From positions 124,001 to 188,000 of the forward strand of contig JADJYG010000030.1 of assembly GCA_016719895.1 (NCBI GenBank): a stretch of DNA of 64,000 nucleotides, in the 5' to 3' direction. The DNA is from Saprospirales bacterium. Its GTDB lineage: Bacteria; Bacteroidota; Bacteroidia; Chitinophagales; Saprospiraceae. A program made the position numbers and the translations under genes. How positions within the stretch are numbered: the first letter of the stretch is position 1; each line of letters starts with the position of its first letter. Positions 28,533 to 37,305 of the stretch are shown piece by piece. The notes beneath the pieces were generated by a model, which worked only from the letters and a program-made list of their open reading frames with translations, made no database searches and was not told the origin of the DNA.

Positions 28533-30107
28533 TCATCCCTCAGCATCCCGGTACGACATTACCCACAGGCCAGCGAACGTGAGGATGCCATTGAGCAAAA
28601 TGGTGAGAAAACCCACGTCGAACCAGGGCTTGCAGTTTACTTCGATCACCCAGGTGAGGAAGGGGGTCAGCAGGCAAAGCAACACGACAGCCGGTATTTC
28701 AAGCGCGCGGCTATCCTTGCGGGGTATACGGATCGCCCAGGGGTGCAGCTTCAGGTTGGTAAACAGGCCGAAAGCAAACAACCCGAGCAGCGGCCCGTAG
28801 GTGTACCCTGCTATTTTGAAGATCAGGGAAATAACAGCCCCCCCGCTAAAGGCTTTCAGCAGTAATATGATCAGCACGAAAAGCAGGGAAAAACTCAGGT
28901 GTACGATCGTACGCGCCCGCCTTTGTTGCCTTTCGGTGGCGTCTACCCAGGCGCGTTTTTCCTGTTCGGGCGCGTAGAGATCGGGGTGTTCGCGTTTTTT
29001 TTCGAAATTAAGAAAATCGACGCAAAAAGACGTCGTGAGCGCGGTCAGGGCGCTGTCGGAGCTGGCATACGTACTGGCGATCAGGCCCAGTATGAAAAAG
29101 ATGCCCGCAGCGGTATCGAGGTGGTAGAACGCGATTTTGGGGTACAGCTGGTCGGTTTGCGCCGGCGTTTCGATGCCCAGGGCCCCGGCATACATATACA
29201 ACAATGCGCCCAGCATCAGGAAGGCCAGGTTGATCAAAACCAGGTAAATGCAGAACACAAACATGTTCTTTTGCGCCGCGCGAATATCCTTGCAGGCCAG
29301 GTTTTTTTGCATCAGGTCCTGGTCCATGCCGGTCATAACAATAGCGATCAGCGCCCCGCTGAAAAACTGCTTGACAAAGTGGTTTGGATCGGAAAAGAAA
29401 TTGTCGAAGAAGAATATCTGGCCGTACCGGCTGCTGCTCACCGCCGACCACAGGTCGGACACGTTCAGGTTCATCGCCTTGCCCACATTTATGACCGTCC
29501 ACACCACGGCTGCAATAAAAAACGTGGTCATGATGGTATCCGTCCAGATAATAGTCTTAAGCCCGCCTTTAAACGTATAGCCGTATATCAGAGCCATCAT
29601 CAGGAGCACAGTAAGGGGGAAAGGCACCCCCAGGGGCTGGAAAACAAAGTTTTGCAACACCACTGCCGCCAAAAACATCCGGGTGGCGGAACCCAGCGTG
29701 CGCGACAAAATAAAAAACGCCGCCCCGGTTTTGTATGACCAATAGCCGAGCCGGCGTTCCAGGTAGCCGTAAATGGAGGTCAGATTGAGCCGGTAATACA
29801 TCGGCATGAGTACTGTGGCGATAAATAAATAGCCCAGCAAGTACCCTAAAACCACCTGCATATAACCGAATCCGCGGTTGAGGCCGCTTTCCAGTCCGAC
29901 GGCGCCCGGCACTGAAATAAACGTGACGCCGCTGATACTGGTACCGATCATGGCATACGCCACCACATACCAGGGCACCTTGCGATTGGCCAGAAAAAAG
30001 CCTTCATTTCCAACATTGCGCCCGGTAAGCATGGCTACGCCGACCAGCATCGCGAAATACAGGAAGAGAAGGAGAAGTACCAGCGCCGGGGTGAGTTGTC
30101 CTGTCAT
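28533..30107 (-). CDS. Sodium:solute symporter (SSS family)
   Basis: This is a 524-residue polytopic membrane protein with about 13 hydrophobic segments. The N-terminus (LVLLLLFLYFAMLVGVAML) and GTSISGVTFISVPGAVG are the first segments with the SSS signature. FLAAVVLQNF, YTFKGGLKTIIWTDTI and GMDQDLMQKNLACKD, followed by IASTYASSDSALTALTTSF, fit the sodium/glucose-type family. It should import a small solute with Na+; the substrate (sugar, sialic acid or a carboxylate) is not predictable. The 3' end enters the repeat array and the 5' end faces the minus-strand Spy-like operon. Confidence 0.9.
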   Translation of the reverse strand: MTGQLTPALVLLLLFLYFAMLVGVAMLTGRNVGNEGFFLANRKVPWYVVAYAMIGTSISGVTFISVPGAVGLESGLNRGFGYMQVVLGYLLGYLFIATVLMPMYYRLNLTSIYGYLERRLGYWSYKTGAAFFILSRTLGSATRMFLAAVVLQNFVFQPLGVPFPLTVLLMMALIYGYTFKGGLKTIIWTDTIMTTFFIAAVVWTVINVGKAMNLNVSDLWSAVSSSRYGQIFFFDNFFSDPNHFVKQFFSGALIAIVMTGMDQDLMQKNLACKDIRAAQKNMFVFCIYLVLINLAFLMLGALLYMYAGALGIETPAQTDQLYPKIAFYHLDTAAGIFFILGLIASTYASSDSALTALTTSFCVDFLNFEKKREHPDLYAPEQEKRAWVDATERQQRRARTIVHLSFSLLFVLIILLLKAFSGGAVISLIFKIAGYTYGPLLGLFAFGLFTNLKLHPWAIRIPRKDSRALEIPAVVLLCLLTPFLTWVIEVNCKPWFDVGFLTILLNGILTFAGLWVMSYRDAEG

Positions 30108-30215
30108 GTTCTTGCCAAAATTTGCGGGGCCAACGGCGGCAAATATAGGCGCATTTTAGACAATTCACTTTTTTCCGCAAAAGACCGCCCGTTTTTAAAC
30201 GGCTTGCCGCCGGCA

Positions 30216-30276
30216 CATTAGAAACTGTATGAAAACCCCTGGCGCCTCGTCAGGGGTTTTCATACGGTTTCTAATG
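30216..30276 (-). terminator. Long hairpin terminator at the end of the sigma-factor operon
   Basis: Arms 30216-30241 and 30251-30276 form a 26-bp stem with a single mismatch and a 9-bp loop; the CCCCTG/CAGGGG part closes the loop. It overlaps the stop codon of the minus-strand gene ending at 30271 and lies just upstream of the symporter gene, so it probably ends the operon. No long T-run follows, so release could be inefficient. Confidence 0.55.
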
Positions 30277-30597
30277 CCGCCACTTTTCTTTTTGTTCCGG
30301 GGTCAGGATGCTTTCCAAACCGGAATGCCATTCTGCCCGGAGTTGTTTCCATTGCCGGCGACTGTGGCGGCCTGAAGCATGGGCGGTTTGCATGGCTTGA
30401 ATTTTTTCGAGGTTCAGCGCATACAACTGCTGCTTTTGATCCGCTCGCAGGTCCAAATGGCGGGCCAATTTTTCTGTGATCGTCCCGGCTTTTTCTTCTG
30501 CGGAAAGATTCGACCAGCGGTAGTGCCCGATGCCTTTGACGGCGAATACCAGCAGTAAAACGGCAGCGATGCCGATAATCCAATTTTTGCGTTTCAT
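30271..30597 (-). CDS. Spy/CpxP-like periplasmic protein (putative heavy-metal sensor type)
   Basis: This 108-residue protein has an N-terminal membrane anchor or signal (KNWIIGIAAVLLLVFAVKGIG) followed by a helical domain with LSAEEKAGTITEKLARHLDL, RADQKQQLYALNLEKI and ESILTPEQKEKW. The LTPEQ repeats are the hallmark of the LTXXQ Spy/CpxP family, periplasmic chaperones or sensors. I chose the ATG at 30597; an in-frame start at 30648 would add 17 hydrophilic residues. It is the third gene of an operon led by an ECF sigma factor, which suggests an envelope-stress or metal-response unit. Confidence 0.7.
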   Translation of the reverse strand: MKRKNWIIGIAAVLLLVFAVKGIGHYRWSNLSAEEKAGTITEKLARHLDLRADQKQQLYALNLEKIQAMQTAHASGRHSRRQWKQLRAEWHSGLESILTPEQKEKWRH

Positions 30598-30625
30598 AGC
30601 TTTAATATGATAGTTGAATAATAAA

Positions 30626-30994
30626 TCAGGCTGTTGTTTCGCGGTCATCCGGGCCGGTAGGCGGCGTATCCTGCCGGTCCGGTCCGCAGCGGCCCCTGCC
30701 CCAGTGTTGCATATACTGCCGGCGCTCGTCTTCGCTCATGCTCCGCCAGCGTTCGCGCATGGGATGCCGGCGGCCAAAGCCGTCGCCGCCCCAGCCCCCC
30801 CGGGCGAATCCTCCGGTGAGCAAACGGCCGAGAAACATCAGGCCGATGGTTTGAAAAAAATTGATTGCCGGAAGGCCAAAGAGGGCAGTAGCCAGGGTAT
30901 TCCAGAGTAACATAGTAGCTCCGGTAAATACCGCGATCGCGAGGGCGCCAAAGAACACGGCTTTAGCTACCCATTTCCATTTTATCGACTTCAT
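30626..30994 (-). CDS. Small membrane protein, candidate partner of the ECF sigma factor
   Basis: This 122-residue protein has one or two hydrophobic segments (AVFFGALAIAVFTGATMLLW, FFQTIGLMFLGRLL), then a Gly/Arg-rich tail with SEDERRQYMQHWG. Bacteroidota ECF operons with Spy-like proteins often carry such a small membrane protein; whether it is an anti-sigma factor cannot be decided. It begins 23 bp after the sigma gene and ends 28 bp before the Spy-like gene. I chose the ATG at 30994, whose MKSIKWKW start fits a membrane protein. Confidence 0.65.
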   Translation of the reverse strand: MKSIKWKWVAKAVFFGALAIAVFTGATMLLWNTLATALFGLPAINFFQTIGLMFLGRLLTGGFARGGWGGDGFGRRHPMRERWRSMSEDERRQYMQHWGRGRCGPDRQDTPPTGPDDRETTA

Positions 30995-31017
30995 TTTTAT
31001 AGTAGAATAATTGGTTG

Positions 31018-31599
31018 TTAAGAAAATGCGCCGTCCCATGCCTGAAAAAACCGCCGCAGGTGCAACACGGCATACCGCTTGCGCGCAAGCAGGGTATTGA
31101 CGGGAACTCCACTGCGTTCAGCCAGTTGTTTGAACGGTATGCCGTCCAGTTCATGGCCGACAAAAACGGCGCTTTGTTCGGCCGGCAGTTGGCCGAGGGC
31201 CTGGTCGAGGGCTTCCCAAAACTCCTTCGATTCGAGCAGGGCATCGGGCAGGCGCCCGGCCGCCCAGCGGTCGAACCACAGATCGTCGCCGACGGCCTCT
31301 TCATCCGGGTCGCCGGTGTTTTCAGTGGCAACCAACTGGCTGAACGGGATATTCTTCCGCTTGCGGTAATAGTCCGTCACCCGGTTGCGGGCAGCCGAAA
31401 ACAACCAGCTGCCCACCTGGCCGATCGCTTCGAGGTCATCCTGGCGGGTGAGCTGCAGCCAGACGTCCTGCGCCACATCCTCGGCGGTTTCCATATCGTC
31501 GATCCGCGAGCGCACAAACGCCAGGATGCGCTTTCCGTACTGTGCAAACCAGCTGCTGATGAGGTTGTTCCGTTGCCCTTGTGCCAATTCAATGTTCAC
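31018..31599 (-). CDS. ECF-family RNA polymerase sigma factor
   Basis: This 193-residue protein contains sigma region 2 (ILAFVRSRIDDMETAEDVAQ, then DVWLQL and SWLFSAARNRVTDYYRKRK) and region 4 (LGQLPAEQSAVFVGHELDG, then FKQLAERSGVPVNTLLARKR), separated by an acidic linker. It lacks sigma region 3, as ECF factors do. It heads a minus-strand operon with a small membrane protein and a Spy-like protein and probably controls that operon. No recognisable anti-sigma domain (FecR, zinc finger) is encoded nearby. Confidence 0.9.
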   Translation of the reverse strand: MNIELAQGQRNNLISSWFAQYGKRILAFVRSRIDDMETAEDVAQDVWLQLTRQDDLEAIGQVGSWLFSAARNRVTDYYRKRKNIPFSQLVATENTGDPDEEAVGDDLWFDRWAAGRLPDALLESKEFWEALDQALGQLPAEQSAVFVGHELDGIPFKQLAERSGVPVNTLLARKRYAVLHLRRFFQAWDGAFS

Positions 31600-31689
31600 G
31601 TTTAGGTCCGTTTATACCGGGTAGGACGGACGGGGAAGTGGAATATTTTAAAAATATGGAAAAATCCGGGCGCCCGGGCAGAAGCCGGT

Positions 31690-33903
31690 TCACCACCAGT
31701 AATTTACCTTCAACACCAGCGACCTGTTTTTGGGCCCCCAAAACTGCACCGCGTAGTTGTCGGTGTACACCAGAAACAAGTCGCTCATGGGTCGGAAACG
31801 CCATTGCAGGCGGCTGTTCAGGTTAAAATTATCGGCTTGGGTATTGTACTGGATAAACGTAGTCCACCACAGGTTTTTTGCAAAAAACACTTCAACACGG
31901 GGGGTAAGGTTGAAAATTTCGAGGTCGCAAACCGGTTCTGCAAATTCGAGCCGGTTGTATTCGGCTGCCAGGCGCAGGTTGATCAGCGGCTGAAACCGGT
32001 ACGCCAGTTCGAGCCGGGCCGAATATTGGCTGCCGGAGTAAAAGCCGCCGGCGCCGGCGGAAACCGACCACACGAATGACTTCCGGTAGTCGGAATTCCA
32101 CTCAACCCGGCCGTGTACGAACCGGTAGTGGCCGGCAGCCAGCGCCGGGCAGGCAGCCAGGCTGTCGTCGTCGAATTTGAACGACACGGGCACGTCCGCC
32201 AGCGTGGGAAAAGCGGTGACCTGCGCCTCGCTGGTGTTCTTAAAATTCCAGGTGACGCTCAGGTTGTTGGAGGATTCGTTGAAGGAACCGTCGGGGTTGA
32301 CGACCTGGAAAAATTCGGCGCCGAGCTCGGCAAAGTTCAGGCGGCTGGATGAATCTGCCGAAAAGAAGCGGTATTTGAGGTCGCTGTAGATAAAATTATA
32401 ACCGATGCGCAGGGTGGTATCGCGCTGCACGTCGTAGTTTTCAATGCGTTGTTCAAATCCTGCGTCGGCCCGGTAATTTTCACCCATGTGCAACAGATCC
32501 AGCAGGCCGCTAAAACGCCGCGAAGAGTAATACACGCCGGTATTTCCCCAGCTATTTTTGTTGCGCACGCCCGGCAGAAAACTGTGGTGGTAGGTCGACC
32601 AGGCGCTCCAGGCGCCATCGGCAGAGGTGAACACCAGCTCCACTCCGCCATTCCTGCTGTAAGCATTGCGCTGCAGTTCGCCGCCGCGGAATTCCTCGCG
32701 GTCGCAGAAATAGGCCCCCACGGTGGAGCGCCCGAACAGGCGGTGGCGCAGCGCCAGGGCCGAGTAGTTGCGCGCGGGGTTGGGTCCTTTTGCCCGGGTT
32801 TGCATGGTCATGATGCCCACCCGGGTGTCGCTGCCCAGGTTGCCGGTGAGCCGCAAGCCGCCCAGAATCGGCACGGGCTCGCCGTCGTCGTTCAGGCCGA
32901 TGCGCCGGGAGAAAAACGGCCGGATGGGTGGAATGCCGAAATTGCCGAACAGGTCGGCGTTTTCGAGAAAAAACGTCCGCTTTTCGGGCAACATGATATC
33001 AAAACGGGTGAGGTTCACCACCTGCTCGTCAATTTCAATTTGCGAAAAGTCGGGGTTCAGCGTAAGGTCGAGGTTCAAACCCGAACCGACGCCGACCTTG
33101 GCGTCGAGCCCCACACCGGGCTCGAGCGCCCAGGCAGCTTGTTCGGTATAGTCCCTGGACAAAGCGGCAGTGGCATACGGAATAAGGTTGTAATTGCCTT
33201 TCACGCGGCGCGGCGCGGTTTCCCAGTGCAAAGCGCCCGTCCAGCCCAGATCGGTACCGCTGAACTGGAAGGGAACGGGGGCCCAGGTGGAGTATATGCC
33301 ATGGACGAGGTCATTGCGGATAAAATTGATGCCCCAGGTGTTTTGCCCTTCCCTGAACCGCAGGATGCGCAGGGGAATGGCGACCTCGGCCGTCCAGCGG
33401 TCGGTTTGCATCCGGGTTTCCACCAGCCAGGTATTATCCCAATTGGTATCCGCCTCCTCCACGCCCGCTGCGAGCAGGGCTTCGGTTTGCACGCCGGCGG
33501 CCGAAAAAGCGAAGAAATAGCCGTTGTTTGCGGCATTGGAAGGGTCCAGCACGATGGCAAAGCCGTCAGAATCCCAGTAGCCGACATCGCGCTTGAGGCT
33601 TTGCAGGACGTAGCGCCCGGTATGCCAGCAGGTGACTGCCAGATAGAGGTACCGCTGGTCAGCTACACATCGCACCTCCGTTTGGGCCGGCGCCGGGCCG
33701 CCGTCGCGGGGCCATTTCATCCAGAAAGGCGTGGTCATGGTTGCCATTTGCCATACGGAATCCGACAGGCTCCCATCGACAACAGGGGCCATGAAAGCAG
33801 CAGCAACGTTGAGTTGGAAGGAGCCCTGATGGGCTTCACGGGTCGATTGGGCGCAAAGCATTTGGGCGGAAAGGAGCCCGGCAAAGAAGTAGAACAGACG
33901 CAT
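31690..33903 (-). CDS. DUF5916-like outer-membrane protein with CBM9-like N-terminal domain
   Basis: This protein of about 737 residues has a signal peptide (MRLFYFFAGLLSAQMLCAQ), then a CBM9-like domain (VDGSLSDSVWQMA, VRCVADQRYLYLAVTCWH, and the segment around ILRFREGQNTWGINFIR). A long barrel-like region follows (LNPDFSQIEIDEQVVNLTRF, LPEKRTFFLENADLFGNF, IPPIRPFFSRRIGL), typical of DUF5916, ending in a strand with a terminal aromatic (LVLKVNYWW). These proteins are predicted outer-membrane barrels of unknown function, possibly surface carbohydrate binders. I chose the ATG at 33903; an in-frame start at 33987 would put 28 non-signal residues in front. Confidence 0.85.
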   Translation of the reverse strand: MRLFYFFAGLLSAQMLCAQSTREAHQGSFQLNVAAAFMAPVVDGSLSDSVWQMATMTTPFWMKWPRDGGPAPAQTEVRCVADQRYLYLAVTCWHTGRYVLQSLKRDVGYWDSDGFAIVLDPSNAANNGYFFAFSAAGVQTEALLAAGVEEADTNWDNTWLVETRMQTDRWTAEVAIPLRILRFREGQNTWGINFIRNDLVHGIYSTWAPVPFQFSGTDLGWTGALHWETAPRRVKGNYNLIPYATAALSRDYTEQAAWALEPGVGLDAKVGVGSGLNLDLTLNPDFSQIEIDEQVVNLTRFDIMLPEKRTFFLENADLFGNFGIPPIRPFFSRRIGLNDDGEPVPILGGLRLTGNLGSDTRVGIMTMQTRAKGPNPARNYSALALRHRLFGRSTVGAYFCDREEFRGGELQRNAYSRNGGVELVFTSADGAWSAWSTYHHSFLPGVRNKNSWGNTGVYYSSRRFSGLLDLLHMGENYRADAGFEQRIENYDVQRDTTLRIGYNFIYSDLKYRFFSADSSSRLNFAELGAEFFQVVNPDGSFNESSNNLSVTWNFKNTSEAQVTAFPTLADVPVSFKFDDDSLAACPALAAGHYRFVHGRVEWNSDYRKSFVWSVSAGAGGFYSGSQYSARLELAYRFQPLINLRLAAEYNRLEFAEPVCDLEIFNLTPRVEVFFAKNLWWTTFIQYNTQADNFNLNSRLQWRFRPMSDLFLVYTDNYAVQFWGPKNRSLVLKVNYWW

Positions 33904-34161
33904 GAACAGGTAGTTGTTTTCAAAAAAGAGGATTACGCGCTGATGGATCTTTTGAGCATAGCTGCCCGAAACCGGAAGCCAATTCATGGCTATGTGCTGC
34001 GCGAATATCCGAACAACGCCGTGGAAAAAATAATTCCCGGAACCCGGCGCGGGCGTTTAGCATGTTGGGGATTTTTTTATGCACAATATTTGGCCGCTAT
34101 CTATATTTACCCATTCATTGTTCACCAACCCAAGTCCGGCCTCCGTAGCCGGCCCTACACC

Positions 34162-35400
34162 ATGAATACCATTTTGAGACTCGGTAACTTCGACGAAGGC
34201 AAAATGCCGGCCAGCCGCACCACATTTTTGGAGCCCTACCATACCGGCATGTCAAATTTCCTCAAACTGCGAAAACAATTTCGGGACGAGGCCAACGGCG
34301 TTTGGCGCGGCTTTGTGCAGGTGCCCGGCACAGCCATCCGCGACCTGCAACAGTTTTTGAAAGACAGTGGATTTATGCCCAAAGCCAATGTGGACGGCGT
34401 GTTCGGATACGGCACGCAGGCTGCCGTGCGCCTGTTTCAGGAGTACGTGCGCTCGATCGGGCAAGACCCCTCCATCGGCGTGCCCGACGGCGTGGTAGGC
34501 CAAAATACGCTGGCCAAAATTGAAAAATGGAAAGCTGATCACGCCGGCCAGGGCCAAATGTTGTGCGAATGGGGCAAATCGAGCGCCCAAAAACCGGCGC
34601 CGGAATTTGAGCGTTGGCTGGGGCTGCTGAAGTCCGCCCAGGCTTTTTACAGTCGAAATCCCGGCCCCATCCTTCAAAAAACCGAAGCCTACACGGGCGC
34701 CACCGACACCAAAAAGTTAAAAAACTGGGATTTTTCGCCGAATTCCATCCACCTCATCGGCATCCGCCGCTCGCAGGAGGTGGGCGCTGCCCGCCGGGAA
34801 AACGACGACTTGTTTGTGTTGCTCATCCGGGGTATGGTATTCCGGTTCTGGGGCTCCACCGATCCCAACCCTGGATTGGCCGAACGCGCCGACATTCCGT
34901 TTTTGGTGGAAGGGCAACACGAGTACCAGTTCGGCTGGCACAAGGTCAACAACAATCAGACGATTTACCGCGCCCTGCGCCCCGCGGGCCCCGGCGTGCT
35001 GGTATTCCGCGATGTGGATAAAAATATGGCGCTTACGGAAACGGACATCGACAAAGGCATCGACAAAAAGCCCAATACCACGATTAATATCCACTGGTCG
35101 GGTATCGGTACGACCAATTTTTCGGCCGGCTGCCAGGTCATTGCCGGCCGAAGTTACCTCAACAACCACGGCGAACTGATCGACTGCAGCGGCTTTTCGG
35201 CCATTTCCTACGCCGATCTGGCCAAAGGCAAAACCCGCGGCGCTTACAATGTTTTTGCCGATCTGATACTCAGCTATGCACCGCCGGGCGTACGCACCCT
35301 CCGCTATACGCTGGGGCGGGATGAAACGTTCCGGAATTTCCCGGACTGGGACGCTTCGTTTGTCGATACCGACGTGCGGCGCATGCGGGGGATGGCATAA
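34162..35400 (+). CDS. Peptidoglycan-binding protein with a SAGCQV cysteine motif
   Basis: This 412-residue protein has a PG_binding_1 domain around residues 50-115 (AIRDLQQFLKDSGFMPKANV, DGVFGYGTQAAVRLFQEY), next to a second turn (DGVVGQNTLAKI). A long middle domain carries IHLIGIRRSQEVGAARREND. The C-terminal part has NIHWSGIGTTNFSAGCQVI, a His...Ser-x-Gly-Cys arrangement reminiscent of the L,D-transpeptidase HG...SxGC active site and of phage-type wall proteins. There is no signal peptide at the chosen start. It may act on peptidoglycan, but the enzymatic role is an inference. An overlapping longer open frame from 32449 is antisense to the DUF5916 gene and was not used. The VOC gene follows 10 bp later. 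Confidence 0.65.
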   Translation: MNTILRLGNFDEGKMPASRTTFLEPYHTGMSNFLKLRKQFRDEANGVWRGFVQVPGTAIRDLQQFLKDSGFMPKANVDGVFGYGTQAAVRLFQEYVRSIGQDPSIGVPDGVVGQNTLAKIEKWKADHAGQGQMLCEWGKSSAQKPAPEFERWLGLLKSAQAFYSRNPGPILQKTEAYTGATDTKKLKNWDFSPNSIHLIGIRRSQEVGAARRENDDLFVLLIRGMVFRFWGSTDPNPGLAERADIPFLVEGQHEYQFGWHKVNNNQTIYRALRPAGPGVLVFRDVDKNMALTETDIDKGIDKKPNTTINIHWSGIGTTNFSAGCQVIAGRSYLNNHGELIDCSGFSAISYADLAKGKTRGAYNVFADLILSYAPPGVRTLRYTLGRDETFRNFPDWDASFVDTDVRRMRGMA

Positions 35401-35410
35401 AACGAGCGGC

Positions 35411-35815
35411 ATGCAACAATACATCGCGCAACTGGCACTCGTGGTGGACGATTACGACGAGGCTATTGATTTTTATACCCGAAAATTGCATTTCACCCTG
35501 CTGGAAGACACGCCGCTGAGCGCGGTCAAGCGCTGGGTGCGGGTGGCGCCGCCCGGGAGCGCCGGGTGTGGCCTGCTGCTGGCCAAAGCGGCCGACGCAG
35601 CTCAAAAAAGCCGGGTGGGCAACCAAACCGGCGGCCGTGTTTTTCTATTCCTGCACACCGACGATTTCGAGCGGGATTATAGAAATTTGATTGAAAATGA
35701 TATTGAAATCGTACGGCCGCCCAGCGTGGAAGCCTATGGAACCGTAGCTGTTTTTGCGGACTTGTACGGAAATCTGTGGGATTTGATCGAACCAGGGTTC
35801 AGCACAGGCCGCTAA
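35411..35815 (+). CDS. VOC-superfamily (glyoxalase/bleomycin resistance-like) protein
   Basis: This 134-residue protein has the paired beta-alpha-beta-beta-beta fold of the VOC family. The first half is IAQLALVVDDYDEAIDFYTR with KLHFTLLEDTPL; the second is RVFLFLHTDDFERDYRNLIE, then PPSVEAYGTVAVFADLYGN and LWDLIEP, where Asp/Tyr-Gly-Asn and the final Glu are the usual metal-side positions. The function (glyoxalase, dioxygenase or resistance) cannot be assigned. Its stop overlaps by 4 bp the stop of the convergent gene at 35812. Confidence 0.88.
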   Translation: MQQYIAQLALVVDDYDEAIDFYTRKLHFTLLEDTPLSAVKRWVRVAPPGSAGCGLLLAKAADAAQKSRVGNQTGGRVFLFLHTDDFERDYRNLIENDIEIVRPPSVEAYGTVAVFADLYGNLWDLIEPGFSTGR

Positions 35816-37305
35816 CGCAAATATTCCCCGATCAAAGTGGTCAGGGTATCGTACGGAATGATTTCCAGTTCGGAGTGCCGGTTGTTCAGCTGACGCTGCA
35901 TGCCGGCCATCCGGATCAGCAGGGGTTGCGCTTTGCGCAGGAAAGGTTCCGACCGGAAACCCGATTTGGGCAAACAGGCCAATATCCGGATGAATGCGGT
36001 CGACCGGTCGGCACGCGTATCGCGCAAGTAGCGCAGGCGGTATTTCTCCAGGGTTTGGATGCGTTCCAACACGGCATCTTGGCGGCCTTCCAGGAGTTGG
36101 AGCAGCGTAAGCGCGATTTGGATAGCCACGTTCATGCCTGTTTTGTCCTGGTTGAACACCGGGGTTTCGTTGGCAAAGCGAATGCTCCGGAAAACGGGCA
36201 GGGCTTCCGCCTGCCATTCCTGCCGCTTCAGGCGATAAAAAATGTGGAGGCAGGCGCCCAGGATATGCCAGACCTCCTGCTGGGCTGGGGGCGTGCCGGA
36301 AAAACGCTTGTGCAGCCGCACGGTTTGGAAAATATCCAGCGCCTGCTCGTAGTGGCCTGTGTGCATAGCCAGGGTAAAATAGCGCTCATAAGCGGCAAAG
36401 AAATGAAACGAGCCGTCCGGAGCGAAGTCAAGCGCCGTGAGTACCGCCGCTTCGCCTTCGGCATAACGGCCCTGCAAGGTATATACGGGGACTTTTGAAT
36501 AGGAAAAAAAAGCCAGCGGGACACCAGCCGGATATTTTCGCGCCTGGAAATAACCGATGGCTTCGTCGCAGCAGGCAAGCGCTTTCTCCCAATCGGCCGT
36601 TTCGAGCAGGAAGTGGTAGGTGGCGGAAAAGTAATGCAGGTGGAATAAATACGACGGCGCGCGGCATTTGAGCGGCGCCAACGCGTCGAGCCGCCGGCGC
36701 GTATCGGAAAGGAGTTGTTCTCGTATCTCTCTTTTTTGCAGCGCCGGCAGTTGCGTCCATTGGTAGCAATCGACGGCGCGTTCTTCAGCATCGGAATAGT
36801 CGCGCCAGGCCCAAAACTCCCGGCTGTAGGCTTCGAATTGCTTTTCCGTGCCACCCACGCTCAGAACCGATTCTTTCAAAACGCGCAAGGCCTCTACTAC
36901 AAACGCCGGCACCTCGTAATCGCGTCCGCGGCGGTAAAGCCGTTTGGCAATTTCCAGTGGCGCGTGGCGGTAGCCGCGGGCATGAAGGAGCTGAAGCAGC
37001 GCCGTTTCCAGGGCGCCTTCGATGTAGTTATTCACCGTGGCGTCTACCCGGGATTTTTCGTCATCGAAAAAAACCGCCAGTGCGCGAAGGCGCCGGCGCA
37101 GCGCGCGCGCCAGTTTTTTATAGGTCGTCAGTCCCACGCCGGCGGCTTTGGCAGCGGCATGATCCGTATGCAGGTTATCCTTCCAGATCGCCCGGTACAG
37201 CTCCAGCAGGCCGGGCTGGTCCGACGTAAAAAAAGCCAGCAGCTGTTCGTCGCGCCAGATACTGGTTTTGATGAAATGAACGAGGTCGTTGAGTTCTTTG
37301 ATCAT
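35812..37305 (-). CDS. Helical repeat protein of unknown function
   Basis: This 497-residue soluble protein is not one I recognise. The N-terminus (residues 1-90) has a possible HTH-like segment (HAAAKAAGVGLTTYKKLARAL) with many Arg residues. The rest is helical, with TPR-like spacing (CCDEAIGYFQARKYPAG, YTLQGRYAEGEAAVLTALD, MHTGHYEQALDIFQTVRL). There is no signal peptide or membrane segment. A TPR-like scaffold or regulator is plausible, but nothing in the neighbourhood indicates a job. It converges on the VOC gene with a 4-bp overlap. Confidence 0.7.
   Translation of the reverse strand: MIKELNDLVHFIKTSIWRDEQLLAFFTSDQPGLLELYRAIWKDNLHTDHAAAKAAGVGLTTYKKLARALRRRLRALAVFFDDEKSRVDATVNNYIEGALETALLQLLHARGYRHAPLEIAKRLYRRGRDYEVPAFVVEALRVLKESVLSVGGTEKQFEAYSREFWAWRDYSDAEERAVDCYQWTQLPALQKREIREQLLSDTRRRLDALAPLKCRAPSYLFHLHYFSATYHFLLETADWEKALACCDEAIGYFQARKYPAGVPLAFFSYSKVPVYTLQGRYAEGEAAVLTALDFAPDGSFHFFAAYERYFTLAMHTGHYEQALDIFQTVRLHKRFSGTPPAQQEVWHILGACLHIFYRLKRQEWQAEALPVFRSIRFANETPVFNQDKTGMNVAIQIALTLLQLLEGRQDAVLERIQTLEKYRLRYLRDTRADRSTAFIRILACLPKSGFRSEPFLRKAQPLLIRMAGMQRQLNNRHSELEIIPYDTLTTLIGEYLR

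Noticed and set aside
32449..34161. N-terminal 571 codons of a long plus-strand open frame
   Set aside because: They are antisense to the well-supported DUF5916-like gene; family similarity begins only at ATG 34162.
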